A DNA stretch of 64,000 nt from Bradyrhizobium sp. WBAH42 (GCF_024585265.1 NZ_CP036533.1:7821001-7885000), one strand, 5' to 3'. Positions 34,936-43,463 are shown, numbered from the stretch's first letter. The notes: generated by a model from the letters alone, not told the origin. Program-made: numbers and translations.

Positions 34936-35259
34936 ATGCCGCACGTGACCTACATCCAGCCCAACGGTTCTCGAGCCATTGTCGAAGGGCAGTTCGGCGT
35001 GAGCCTCATGCAAATTGCCGTGTACAACGGCGTCTCAGGTATCTTGGCCGACTGCGGTGGCGCTGCGTCTTGCGCAACCTGTCACATCTACCTCGACGAG
35101 AGTTGGGTTTCGCGCGTTCCGGCGGCCAGTGAGGACGAGGATGAGATGCTCGATTGCACCGCCAGCGAGCGGCGCCCGACGAGCCGTCTGAGTTGTCAAA
35201 TCGAATTTTCCGCAGATCTCGACGGTCTCGTCGTTCATGTCCCGGAGCGGCAGGGATAA
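34936..35259 (+). CDS. 2Fe-2S ferredoxin
   Basis: The 107-residue protein begins MPHVTYIQPNGSRAIVEGQF and carries the adrenodoxin-type cluster ligands CGGAASCATC near residue 43 and a later Cys (MLDCTASER), four cysteines in all. It should be the electron carrier feeding the Rieske oxygenase encoded 26 bases downstream. The ATG at 34936 is preferred to a GTG at 34927. No ferredoxin reductase gene is present in the window, so the reducing partner is encoded elsewhere or the flavoprotein upstream serves indirectly. Confidence 0.93.
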   Translation: MPHVTYIQPNGSRAIVEGQFGVSLMQIAVYNGVSGILADCGGAASCATCHIYLDESWVSRVPAASEDEDEMLDCTASERRPTSRLSCQIEFSADLDGLVVHVPERQG

Positions 35260-35284
35260 ATCATCAGCATTGGAGAAGCGCCCC

Positions 35285-36634
35285 ATGACGCAGCGCCAGC
35301 AAATCGAAGGTTTGGTGGACGTCACAAACGGCTACATCAGTCGCGAAATTTTTGTGGATGCCGACATCTACAAGGAAGAGCTCAGCAAGGTCTTCACGCG
35401 GGCCTGGCTGCTCGTCGGTCACGAAAGCCTAGTGCCGAATCCAGGTGATTTCTACACGTCCCGCATGGGCGAAGAGTCGGTCATCCTGTGCCGCGACAAG
35501 AAGGGAGAGATCCATGTCTTCCTTAACTCGTGTCGGCATCGCGGCATGAAGGTGTGCCGATACGAATCCGGCAACACCTCTCTATTCACGTGTCCGTATC
35601 ACAGTTGGACCTATACGACCGATGGCAAGTTGCAAGGTGTTCCTCTTTACAAGTCGCTTTATGACGGGGTCCTGGATCGGGAGGCCAACTCGCTCGTCTC
35701 GGTGGCGAAGCTGTTCAATTACAAAGGTTCAATCTGGGCGACGTGGGACAAGAACGCTCCGGATTTCCTGACCTATCTCGGCGATGCAAAGCTCCATCTG
35801 GATCAGGCGCTTGATTGTCGCGACGGTCGAGAGGGCGGGTCCGAGGTCATCGGAGTTCACAAGTGGGTCTTCCCGGCAAATTGGAAGTTCGCCGCCGAAA
35901 ATTTTCTCGGCGATACCTATCACAATCCCAGTCATCGCTCGGTTGACTTGATTGGGATCGGGCCGAGCGCAGCATCCGGCAAGAAAGGCCGACGGGACAA
36001 CGAACTCGAGCACGCTCAGCATGTCTGGATCAGCTTTCCCGCTGGCCATGGGGTGCATAGCGCGATCCAGCCCGAGGCAAACGAATACATCGAGTCCTTT
36101 CTCGACAACCCGGTCCTGGAGCAATACTTCAGGCATTGCTACGAGGAGCGGAAGCGGCGGCTGGGCGAGGACGCCCGCCTTTTGCCCTTCGTCGGTACCA
36201 TCTTCCCGAACACGTCCTATCACGGGCGTCAGCCGCGAGGCCTCTGCGCCTGGCATCCCCACAGCCCGACGTCCACCGAAGGCTGGCGTTTCTTCCTGGT
36301 CGACAAGGATGCTCCCGCGGAAGTGAAGGATTATTTGCGGCGCTATTACATGCGCTATTCGGGGCCCGCCGGCATGACCGAGCAAGACGATCTGGAGAAT
36401 TGGCTGTACGCGACTGCCGCCAGCACGGGCACCGTCGCTCGTCGCTATCCGTTCAACTATCAGCAGTCGATGGGAGCGTACACCACAGAGCACAAACTTG
36501 GCGGTGAAGTGAGCCTGCAAGTCACGGAGCAGATCGCGCGCGGTTTCTACAAGCGGTGGGAATCCTACATGCGTGATGCGGACTGGGGTGAGTTGCTGGG
36601 TGTACCGGCTGCGAGCAGGCAGGCGGCGGAGTGA
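35285..36634 (+). CDS. Aromatic ring-hydroxylating dioxygenase, large (alpha) subunit
   Basis: The 449-residue subunit starts MTQRQQIEGLVDVTNGYISR after GGAGAAG. The Rieske centre is CRHRGMKVC...FTCPYHSW (Cys-x-His and Cys-x2-His). The mononuclear iron site lies in ANWKFAAENFLGDTYHNPSH with His-His and a later Asp. The length and motif spacing match the benzoate/biphenyl/naphthalene-type dioxygenases, which add O2 to make cis-dihydrodiols. It is operonic with the ferredoxin, an SDR that overlaps its stop, and the beta subunit. The ring substrate is not determinable from sequence. Confidence 0.95.
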   Translation: MTQRQQIEGLVDVTNGYISREIFVDADIYKEELSKVFTRAWLLVGHESLVPNPGDFYTSRMGEESVILCRDKKGEIHVFLNSCRHRGMKVCRYESGNTSLFTCPYHSWTYTTDGKLQGVPLYKSLYDGVLDREANSLVSVAKLFNYKGSIWATWDKNAPDFLTYLGDAKLHLDQALDCRDGREGGSEVIGVHKWVFPANWKFAAENFLGDTYHNPSHRSVDLIGIGPSAASGKKGRRDNELEHAQHVWISFPAGHGVHSAIQPEANEYIESFLDNPVLEQYFRHCYEERKRRLGEDARLLPFVGTIFPNTSYHGRQPRGLCAWHPHSPTSTEGWRFFLVDKDAPAEVKDYLRRYYMRYSGPAGMTEQDDLENWLYATAASTGTVARRYPFNYQQSMGAYTTEHKLGGEVSLQVTEQIARGFYKRWESYMRDADWGELLGVPAASRQAAE

Positions 36635-37437
36635 ACGTGGCCAGCAAGATCGTCATCGTAACGGGAGGAACATTCGGAATTGGGCGGCAAATCACGCTCG
36701 GCCTCGCCGCGCGAGGTCACAAGGTCGTCGCATTCGGCCTGGAAGGTCGTCAAGTTTCGAGTACAGCGGAGGCAGCCATACCAGGTCTGCGGGACGAACT
36801 GGCGCATCGCGGCCTGCAGGCGCACCTCCTTGAAGCAGATGTGTCTCAATCATCAGATGTCCAACGCGTTGTCAGTTTCGCATTGGAGCACTACGGCCGG
36901 ATCGATGGTCTCGTGAACAACGCCGCCATCGGTCCGCTCGGCACAGTTCTCGACACGGACGAGGCTCTTTTCGATAGAATTGTCTCCGTCAATCTCAAAG
37001 GACCCTACCTGACCTCACGTGCTGTGCTACCGCACATGCTTCGCCGCGGAAGTGGTTCGATCGTCAATATTGGATCAGGGGCGGGTTGGGGGAAGCCCAA
37101 CATGGCCGTGTACTCGGCAACCAAGGGCGCCTTGGTGGCCCTGGGCGCCGCGACTGCATACGACTTCATTCATCGCGGGATCAAGGTGAACACGGTCATC
37201 CCAGGCGGTGGAGGAATCGTCAGCGGTATGAGCCTCGGACGCGTAGATGGCGACACGAGCAAATTCGGAATTGGAGCGCCCGGCACGGCCGCAGGCCGGC
37301 CGGCCACGGGAGACGATATCGCCAATGTTGTTGCTTTCCTTCTGTCGCCCGATGCCGAGACGATTTCAGGAGCCGTCATCGATGTCGGCTGCTTTGCGCA
37401 CCAGGGCGGCCCCGTGCCGCCAAAGCCGAAAAGCTGA
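36631..37437 (+). CDS. Short-chain dehydrogenase (probable cis-dihydrodiol dehydrogenase)
   Basis: The 268-residue SDR starts at a GTG that overlaps the dioxygenase stop (GTGA). It carries the NAD-binding glycine motif VTGGTFGIGRQI, the NNAAIG segment and the catalytic YSATKGA with an upstream serine in NIGSGAGW. SDRs in this gene position normally rearomatise the cis-diol product of the dioxygenase to a catechol. Other roles are possible, but tight coupling to the alpha and beta subunits favours this one. It lies between alpha and beta subunit genes, a less common order. Confidence 0.9.
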   Translation: MNVASKIVIVTGGTFGIGRQITLGLAARGHKVVAFGLEGRQVSSTAEAAIPGLRDELAHRGLQAHLLEADVSQSSDVQRVVSFALEHYGRIDGLVNNAAIGPLGTVLDTDEALFDRIVSVNLKGPYLTSRAVLPHMLRRGSGSIVNIGSGAGWGKPNMAVYSATKGALVALGAATAYDFIHRGIKVNTVIPGGGGIVSGMSLGRVDGDTSKFGIGAPGTAAGRPATGDDIANVVAFLLSPDAETISGAVIDVGCFAHQGGPVPPKPKS

Positions 37438-37466
37438 AATTACGTGACTGAAGAAAGGAGCCGCGC

Positions 37467-38063
37467 ATGAACCAAGTATCAACGCCGGACACAGTGAGGG
37501 CGCAAGCCGCGGGCAATCGCACGATCGAGCGGAATGCGCATTATTATCGCCTCAAGGCGGACATCGAGGACTTTCTCTACTTCGAAGCAGATTTGCTCGA
37601 CGAACGCCGTTTTCGCGAGTGGCTTGACGTCCTTACCGAAGACATCTCCTACTTCATGCCTATTCGAAGAAACGTGAAATTTGGTCAGCACGAAGCCCGC
37701 GAGAACACGAAAAGGGGCGAAGGCATCAGTTGGTTTGACGAAGACAAATGGACGCTGACCAAGCGCGTCGAGCAAATCCTGACGGGCGTTCACTACGCGG
37801 AGGAGCCGCTATCTCGTGTCACCCACATGATCACGAACGTGCAGATCAAGGACGTGCGTCCCAGCCTTGAGCAGGCTCATGAGGTGGACGTTACCAGTCG
37901 TTTCCTGGTCTATCAAAACAGGGTGGAGTACGAGACCTACACGTTGGTAGGCCGCCGGCACGATACGCTCCGGCTAATCGATGGAGCCTGGAAGGTCTGT
38001 AGGCGGGAAATCATACTGGAGCAGAACATCCTGCTCGCCAAAAATCTGACCATGTTCTTTTGA
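37467..38063 (+). CDS. Aromatic ring-hydroxylating dioxygenase, small (beta) subunit
   Basis: The 198-residue protein has the cystatin-like SnoaL fold of dioxygenase beta subunits: FLYFEADLLDERRFREWLDV (typical first helix), DISYFMPIRRN, SRVTHMITNVQIKD, then TYTLVGRRHDTLRLIDGAWK and ILEQNILLAKNLTMFF. It has no catalytic residue and supports the alpha hexamer. A GAAGAAAGGAG ribosome site precedes the ATG. It lies 29 bases after the SDR gene. Confidence 0.95.
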   Translation: MNQVSTPDTVRAQAAGNRTIERNAHYYRLKADIEDFLYFEADLLDERRFREWLDVLTEDISYFMPIRRNVKFGQHEARENTKRGEGISWFDEDKWTLTKRVEQILTGVHYAEEPLSRVTHMITNVQIKDVRPSLEQAHEVDVTSRFLVYQNRVEYETYTLVGRRHDTLRLIDGAWKVCRREIILEQNILLAKNLTMFF

Positions 38064-38078
38064 GCAGGGAGGGGACCC

Positions 38079-38282
38079 ATGATTAACGTTCTGGATCTTA
38101 AGCCTGGCGATCGGCTGAAGCTCAGGGAGGAAATCGTCGCGGAAGTCACTCAGAACATGGACGATGGCATGTGGGTGGAGGTCAAGTATTTGGAATCTCG
38201 CGAGGGAAGTGACGTTGGCTTGATCGAGCTTTGCCATGCTCAGGACATCGTTTCCGTACTGAGCACGTCCGCGAGTACGTGA
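38079..38282 (+). CDS. Small hypothetical protein in the dioxygenase operon (67 aa)
   Basis: The product begins MINVLDLKPGDRLKLREEIV and folds plausibly as a small beta-barrel (AEVTQNMDDGMWVEVKYLES) with a C-terminal strand. GGAGGGGACCC is a strong ribosome site. I do not recognise it. It follows the beta-subunit gene by 15 bases and its stop overlaps a GTG for the next gene, so it belongs to the same transcript and is likely accessory to the oxygenase or its regulation. Confidence 0.7.
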   Translation: MINVLDLKPGDRLKLREEIVAEVTQNMDDGMWVEVKYLESREGSDVGLIELCHAQDIVSVLSTSAST

Positions 38283-38707
38283 ATTCAGATTCGAAAGCCC
38301 GGTCCGGATCAATGCTCAGATACGAATTCCTTCCGAGTGACTTCAATCCGATGTTCCTCTTCATCGGCGACAGTCGCGATCTGGCTGGACTGGCAGAGCT
38401 CCTGAGAAAGTTCGCTCGCCAGCCGAACAAGATATCGATGGCTCGGGATTTGCCGGCCCTTCATCCGGAAACCGCTGTCAGCCTGCTGCCGGCGGATCCC
38501 GAATTCGGCATGCGTCCAAAACGAGAGGAATTCGCCTGGTATCTCAACGCATGGCAGGCCGAGCAGATCGCCGAACGAATCGATCGTCTCGCCGATGAAG
38601 CGGAGAGGTCGGGGTCCGAGATATTCGAAATCGGTAGCGAGGGAGAGATTCCAGTGAAGGTGTCGCGGGGAGAGTTTACGGACGATTTCTTGATTTCGAG
38701 GCGCTAG
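38279..38707 (+). CDS. Hypothetical protein, last gene of the dioxygenase operon
   Basis: The 142-residue protein can start at a GTG overlapping the upstream stop (GTGA, as at 36631) or at ATG 38312, where the conserved part MLRYEFLPSDFNPMFLFIGD begins. The sequence has a FLFIGDSRDLAGLAELLRKF motif, then acidic helices (AEQIAERIDRLADEAERSGS) and a C-terminal VKVSRGEFTDDFLISRR. I do not recognise a family. The length and the tail hint at a small alpha/beta protein. The context implies a helper for the aromatic pathway; nothing catalytic is visible. Confidence 0.65.
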   Translation: MNSDSKARSGSMLRYEFLPSDFNPMFLFIGDSRDLAGLAELLRKFARQPNKISMARDLPALHPETAVSLLPADPEFGMRPKREEFAWYLNAWQAEQIAERIDRLADEAERSGSEIFEIGSEGEIPVKVSRGEFTDDFLISRR

Positions 38708-38887
38708 TTGCGGTCGCGGGTCTGGTCGGTATCTATCGCGATCGCGACAAGCTCCCCTCTGCGGCGGGAACGCAGCGACAGAACCGTGGCGCGCATTTCC
38801 TTCCGCGCTGCGATTGTGCTGCGCCGCGCGGACTTTCAGGGCGCGATGCGCCTCCTCGGAGAGGTTGCGGATGGTGACGGCCGCCAT
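38704..38887 (-). pseudogene. FitA-like ribbon-helix-helix antitoxin, frameshifted
   Basis: MAAVTIRNLSEEAHRALKVR followed by AAQHNRSAE is the N-terminal ribbon-helix-helix of a FitA/StbC-type antitoxin. The sequence then needs removal of one base in GGAAGGAAATG (38796-38803 on the plus strand) to give EMRATVLSLRSRRGELVA and a stop at 38704. Even so, the tail is shorter and unlike the usual toxin-binding segment. No PIN-domain toxin follows; the next sequence on that strand is the 3' end of an opposing gene. It is an orphan, decayed antitoxin. Confidence 0.6.
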
Positions 38888-39003
38888 GATGGCGTCCTCC
38901 GGAAACTAACTGCGATGCTATCAAAGCAGAATTTTTGATAGCGAGGTTCCATCAAAGCGCCTCGCGTTGTAGTGCAGTGTCTGCCGAAATGGGTATCGGC
39001 GGA

Positions 39004-39948
39004 TCAGCGTGCGACGATCAGGCCCTTGCTGGTGACGACGACCCAGCGGCCATCCTGACGCCGGATCGCATCGACGCGGCCAAGGCCCGGTACGGGATCG
39101 CCGGCATAGACCTCATAAAGACCTTCCCGGCCCTCGATTAGGGCGCCGCCATTGGCGACGTCACGCAGGCGCCAGCCGTCAACCATCGGCAGCTTGCTGG
39201 CTTCGACCTTCGGCGGGGTAGCTGCGGGTGTTGCCGCCTGAGCTGCGGCAGTCGGTGCGGGGACCGCAGCCTGCGCGGTGCGGAGCTTGTCCACCGTCTC
39301 GGACAACTTTGCGAGCTTGGCCATCGGCTCGGCCTGCGCCTTTTCGAGCTTGTCGAGACGGTCGGTGGTCCGGTTGAATTGGTCTACGCCGGTCTTGGAG
39401 GTATTGTCGAGGCTCGCCTTGAGCGCGATGACATCGGCATCGATCCGCCCGACCGAAGCTGCCAGCGCGCTGTTATCTGCCATCGGCACGGGCGCCGGGT
39501 TGGTGGCGAATTGCATGACGCGAGCTGTCGTCAGCGCGCCGCTGATGGCGCCGACGCAGGCTGCGAGCGCCACTACCGCGGCCGTCCCCGCCAGCCGGCG
39601 CTTGCCAGCCGCGCGCGCCTCGTTTGCGTTCTTATCGGGGCCGAAATCCTCGCGGTCCCTGAACCGGTTCGAAGACCACTCCGTTGGGGCCATCACGATG
39701 AGCTTGCCGGGTTTTGGCTCGGCTTTGGGCTCCGCCTCCAGCTTGGCTCCGATATTCGGCACCTCGATCCGGGGAGCTTCGGCGTTGGATGCCTCAATCT
39801 TCGGGGCGTCCGGCTTGGGCGGCGCCTCGTGGTCCGGAGCAATCGACGGTCCGTCCATGCTTGCGGCGGCCTCAAGCGCACCATCAGCGTGCAGAGGCGC
39901 GGCGGTCGCATTAGAGATGCCGGCGTTCGGGCCGGACTGTTCGGACAT
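39004..39948 (-). CDS. Membrane-anchored hypothetical protein with coiled coil and C-terminal beta domain
   Basis: The 314-residue protein begins MSEQSGPNAGISNATAAPLH. An Ala/Pro/Glu-rich cytoplasmic region is followed by a transmembrane helix around 120 (AGTAAVVALAACVGAISGAL), a coiled coil (NTSKTGVDQFNRTTDRLDKL and onward), a Pro/Ala linker, and a C-terminal module VDGWRLRDVANGGALIEGRE ... VYAGDPVPGLGRVD. This layout is known to me from Bradyrhizobiaceae hypothetical proteins. A periplasmic scaffold or SPOR-like accessory role is conceivable. The neighbouring genes give no clue. An in-frame ATG ten codons upstream also exists. Confidence 0.7.
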   Translation of the reverse strand: MSEQSGPNAGISNATAAPLHADGALEAAASMDGPSIAPDHEAPPKPDAPKIEASNAEAPRIEVPNIGAKLEAEPKAEPKPGKLIVMAPTEWSSNRFRDREDFGPDKNANEARAAGKRRLAGTAAVVALAACVGAISGALTTARVMQFATNPAPVPMADNSALAASVGRIDADVIALKASLDNTSKTGVDQFNRTTDRLDKLEKAQAEPMAKLAKLSETVDKLRTAQAAVPAPTAAAQAATPAATPPKVEASKLPMVDGWRLRDVANGGALIEGREGLYEVYAGDPVPGLGRVDAIRRQDGRWVVVTSKGLIVAR

Positions 39949-39987
39949 CGGTTCGCTCACAGCCAATTCTCCATTCAAGATTGACGT

Positions 39988-40953
39988 TCACTTAGACAGA
40001 TCGCTCTCAGACACTCCGAGGGTAGGCGGCATGCTCGGCTGTCCCTTGATGCCGACCATCGCGGCGCTCTCGCGCCACAGTCGATCTTGAGCCTCTCCGT
40101 TTCGCGCCAATTCCGAGGGATCGGGGAATGTCGGTTCGCCCTTGATCAGGGAGACATAGATCCGGCCGGGTGGCGGACTGACTGCCCCCAGAGCAACGTT
40201 GGCAAGCATGTTGCCGGAGTGTTCAGGTGTGTTCATGATGAACTCGGGACGGAACAGGCCAATGAGGGGAAAGATCGTGCGCGTCAGGAGTCTGACCGAC
40301 GCTCTCTGCAAGGCCGAGGCATCACGGCCGGCAACGCCGCCGGTAAGGCCGGGATTGAAGGCGACGATGTTGATCTGGCGCGCCTTCACCTCGTCCAGCC
40401 GCGCAAACGACAGCGCCGTCATCATGTTGCACAGCTTCGAAGCCGTATAGGAGCGTATACCCGCGCCAGAACCATTTGGAGTCGGATGGGCCCATTCCTG
40501 CACGTCGAGCGACTTGGGCGCGATCCGCTTGAAAGGAGGATCGTGCATGTTGCTCGAGGTGATCACCAGGCGACCATGGTCGGCCATATTCGGCAGCAGG
40601 AGTCGGGCCAGCAGATAGTGGGCGAGATGATTGACCGCGAATGCCAGCCCATATCCCTCCGCGCTACGTTGCTTGGCGTCCGAACCATGGATCCCGGCGT
40701 TGAGGACCAGAATGTTGATGCGAGCATCCCCGAGTCGCCGAGTCACCGCCTCTGCGAATTCGCGGACGCTCGCGAGGGAGGCGAGATCGAGCGGGAGGAC
40801 CTCGACGCCGTCAGGTACCGTCCTTCCGCTTCCGCGCGCACCTATGAAAACACGCGTGTTCGACTGGGCGACGATCTGCCGAAGCGCATGAGCGCCAAGC
40901 CCGGATGTGGCTCCCGTCATGACGACGACGCGCTGCGGTCTAGCTTGGTCCAT
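39988..40953 (-). CDS. SDR family oxidoreductase (retinol dehydrogenase/protochlorophyllide reductase-like)
   Basis: The 321-residue SDR begins MDQARPQRVVVMTGATSGLG. It has the TGxxxGLG dinucleotide motif, NILVLNAGIHG, the catalytic Ser in VITSSNMHD, and YTASKLCNMM as the YxxxK motif. The C-terminal region includes NTPEHSGNMLANVALGAVSP. The length and the SNMHD motif suit the extended retinol-dehydrogenase-type subgroup that acts on lipophilic substrates. Its start overlaps the end of the alpha/beta hydrolase gene by 14 bases, so both are in one transcript behind the 42289-42318 palindrome. Confidence 0.88.
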   Translation of the reverse strand: MDQARPQRVVVMTGATSGLGAHALRQIVAQSNTRVFIGARGSGRTVPDGVEVLPLDLASLASVREFAEAVTRRLGDARINILVLNAGIHGSDAKQRSAEGYGLAFAVNHLAHYLLARLLLPNMADHGRLVITSSNMHDPPFKRIAPKSLDVQEWAHPTPNGSGAGIRSYTASKLCNMMTALSFARLDEVKARQINIVAFNPGLTGGVAGRDASALQRASVRLLTRTIFPLIGLFRPEFIMNTPEHSGNMLANVALGAVSPPPGRIYVSLIKGEPTFPDPSELARNGEAQDRLWRESAAMVGIKGQPSMPPTLGVSESDLSK

Positions 40954-42151
40954 GGCCGATCGTCCCGTTCTGATCCGTGCAGGTCTCGCCAGCCCAGGCC
41001 GGAGATCCCCTGAAAGCACCCGAGCGGCGCGGAGCACAGCGCGCTGCGGCCGGGCTTCGGCCTTCACCGGGCCCGATGCGGGCTTCCGCGCTCACTTCGG
41101 AAACCGTTGCGGCTGGCTCGCCTGATATCGCCGGCTGCAACAGCCTCTGTGCTGGCGTCGCTGCAACCGTCAGCCTTGCTGGAGGCTCGGCGAGAAGATT
41201 TCGCCAGGTGGCACTCCAGTGGCTCAAAGCGTTGACGTGAGACCCGAAGGCGTAGTCCATGAATGCGAGCGTGAGATCCGCTGTGGCCTCCTTGACCTTC
41301 GGATTTAGCGCCAGGCCTCCGACCAGAGGGCGGTCAGTGAACATGCTGTGAGACCCACCTTGAAAGACCGCCAGCAGCTTTCGCGGGCCGGCAACTGCGT
41401 TAAAGATTGCGACGCGATCGCTGGCTGGCGAGAAAAAGCCCGGAATTCTGATGATGTCTTCGGTGGACGTCACGTGGAGGGTTGGCACGGTGATATTGGC
41501 GAGCACGCTGGCCAGGTTCTTTTCGCCGTAGAACGCGGGCGCGGAAATCACGATCGCGGCGCTGTAACGCTGATCGCGGAAGTCGAGCAGCCGACCGTTT
41601 CGCATGACCCGCGCGCCGATGGCCAACAGCGTGGTGTTGGCACCATAGGAATGACCCGCGGCGACGATCCGGCGGCGGTCGATGAAGCCGGCGTACGGTC
41701 CAGTTGCTTCTGACAGGATACGGTCGAGCGCAAATCGCAAATCCCCGACCCGCGCCGCCGCTTCGCCGTCCTGTGCCGCTGCCTGCAGCCGATTCACGAC
41801 TCCAAAGGGGTTGCCGAACCAAACCCCGGAGTCGCTGCCGGTGTGCTGGACATGCAGGCTGGCAATGCCGTGTGTGGCCCACTGCCTGGCAAGATAGGTG
41901 TAGCCATTCCGGGTTCCCCCCATGCCATGTGAGAACACAATCAGCGGCACCTGTCCCGGGGATGCAGCAGCAGGCCAATACAGGCGGGCAGGAACCTTGC
42001 GTCCCCGAGAAGCATCGACCCAATCGAAATCGACCGTACGGAAGGGCGCCACCTCCTGTTGCACAGCGGCAACCTGCGCATTCGCGCCTGTCGCAGGAAG
42101 CGTTGTTGCGACAACGCACGCTAGGATTATGGCGCTGAGCTGTCGTTTCAT
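40940..42151 (-). CDS. Exported alpha/beta hydrolase (PAF-acetylhydrolase-like/dienelactone hydrolase-like)
   Basis: The 403-residue protein has a signal peptide MKRQLSAIILACVVATTLPA...ANAQ and an alpha/beta hydrolase core: strand PLIVFSHGMGGTRNGY (oxyanion hole), nucleophile elbow VAAGHSYGANTTLL, a late TLHVTSTEDIIRIP (Asp) and FQGGSHSMFTDRP (His). It resembles the lipid-ester hydrolases of the PAF-AH branch. The last 90 residues are Pro/Arg/Ala-rich and may be an unstructured tail. Transcription probably starts at the promoter at 42313-42341, which has a TetR-type operator. A role in processing an exported lipid is inferred from context. Confidence 0.85.
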   Translation of the reverse strand: MKRQLSAIILACVVATTLPATGANAQVAAVQQEVAPFRTVDFDWVDASRGRKVPARLYWPAAASPGQVPLIVFSHGMGGTRNGYTYLARQWATHGIASLHVQHTGSDSGVWFGNPFGVVNRLQAAAQDGEAAARVGDLRFALDRILSEATGPYAGFIDRRRIVAAGHSYGANTTLLAIGARVMRNGRLLDFRDQRYSAAIVISAPAFYGEKNLASVLANITVPTLHVTSTEDIIRIPGFFSPASDRVAIFNAVAGPRKLLAVFQGGSHSMFTDRPLVGGLALNPKVKEATADLTLAFMDYAFGSHVNALSHWSATWRNLLAEPPARLTVAATPAQRLLQPAISGEPAATVSEVSAEARIGPGEGRSPAAARCAPRRSGAFRGSPAWAGETCTDQNGTIGHGPS

Positions 42152-42288
42152 GCTACTTGCTCCTTGAGAGACGGTAACCATTGGGAAGTGCTTGCAACCA
42201 TCGCTTCCGGCTTCATCCTTGCATGAGCGGACCCGAGACCGCCCGTCGATACGCTCGGGCTCTCATTCAGCTCGCGGAACTTCGATCC

Positions 42289-42363
42289 TAATTATTAGAT
42301 CACATGATCTAATAATTATCAGGCCAGAGCCTCCCCGTCAATAAAGTTAGACTGTTTGAACTA
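42289..42363 (-). promoter_or_regulatory. Promoter with 30-bp perfect palindrome (TetR-type operator) for the 42151 gene
   Basis: TAATTATTAGATCA (42289-42302) and TGATCTAATAATTA (42305-42318) are exact 14-bp arms around CA. On the minus strand, TTGACG (42336-42341) and TAATTA (42313-42318) are spaced 17 bases, so the -10 is part of the palindrome. GTTAGACT (42346-42353) precedes the -35, and TAGACTGTTTGAACTA (42348-42363) matches the site at 55370 in 14 of 16 bases. Confidence 0.75.
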
Positions 42364-42524
42364 TTTGTCGCAGCCGCCGCAACGCCGCGTTGTGGCCGCG
42401 CGATCGGTTGCAAAGCCCATCGCCAAGCGATAGGGGGGTAGGTATCGGCCGCAGCCCCCTTCTTGGCCGCCGCCGTCGACCGAATTTGGATCGGTGCAGC
42501 CGGTCGTCCCTATGGGTTCGCAGG

Positions 42525-43463
42525 TCATTTTCTCGTGGCCCCTGGCGTCGGCTCGACGCTGTAGTCTTGGAGCTCCACAGAGGCAGTACCCACGGGCATT
42601 GGTATTCTGACCGACACCGGAATTGCCAGCATGGCGTCCTCGATCATAGCCACACGGATCTCCATGGCTCGATTTGCCATCATGAACTTCGTCATCGTCG
42701 CATTTGGATTATAGCCTGCGAGTGGCGCATATCGCGCCGAGCAGACCGCGACAGCACCGGAATAGCCCTTTGCATTGAATGGCTCTGTTCTCACATAGGC
42801 AAGCTCTACATCTGCACGGAACAGCCCATTGAACACCCGCAGGGTTCTGTTGCAGGTAGACGGCCCTATCGCGCGCTCGCCGGGAGGGACGGTCAGGATA
42901 AGTGCGCTGAGAGGATCAATCACGTTGCGCTTATGCTCTTCTGTCAGGGGCACGCGCTCAGCGTTGTCCTGGAAAGGCGGATCAATTTCGACAAGTCTCG
43001 CATTGCCATCGGTCAGAGACACCCGCGTCGTTCGCGTCTGGTCGGCGCCGACCTGATCTGAAAAGAAAGTGGATGGCACAACCGTGCCTTTGCGAATGGT
43101 TCCGCTCGCCTTCATGCTGACGCTGCGCGAAGTGGCTACGGTCGCAATGCCCGTTACATGCGCCTGCAACGCGGCTTCGTAGGACGAGGAACCGATGTTG
43201 TTGACGATCGCGAGCTCACCGACCTCTATCCCGACGTATTTCATCAAGTATCGCGCACGAATGGTCGCGGCATGGGATTCGGTCGGTAGCGCAATGGTCG
43301 CAACAAAACTTGCCAAGGATACGATCAATGGCAACGACCGCGGATCAGTGAGGAGCCGCAGTTGGATGGCAATCAAACGTATCAATAGACAGAAGGGGAT
43401 CTGCTGGGGCCCGTTAGGAGAGGCTGCCGTGGTTCGCCGAGTCCTGCGACGTTGCAATCTCAT
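42525..43463 (-). CDS. DUF3108-family exported protein, copy 1
   Basis: The 312-residue protein begins MRLQRRRTRRTTAASPNGPQ, has a long basic leader and a hydrophobic segment (LPLIVSLASFVATIALPTES) and then a mature domain ATIRARYLMKYVGIEVGELA typical of DUF3108 (a periplasmic lipocalin-like fold). It contains GTVVPSTFFSD and RNVIDPLSALILTVP. Its start overlaps the stop of the DoxX-like gene (ATGA). A second DUF3108 protein is encoded at 56788-57678 in the same putative regulon. DUF3108 proteins are thought to bind or carry lipids or steroids; the ligand is unknown. Confidence 0.75.
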   Translation of the reverse strand: MRLQRRRTRRTTAASPNGPQQIPFCLLIRLIAIQLRLLTDPRSLPLIVSLASFVATIALPTESHAATIRARYLMKYVGIEVGELAIVNNIGSSSYEAALQAHVTGIATVATSRSVSMKASGTIRKGTVVPSTFFSDQVGADQTRTTRVSLTDGNARLVEIDPPFQDNAERVPLTEEHKRNVIDPLSALILTVPPGERAIGPSTCNRTLRVFNGLFRADVELAYVRTEPFNAKGYSGAVAVCSARYAPLAGYNPNATMTKFMMANRAMEIRVAMIEDAMLAIPVSVRIPMPVGTASVELQDYSVEPTPGATRK

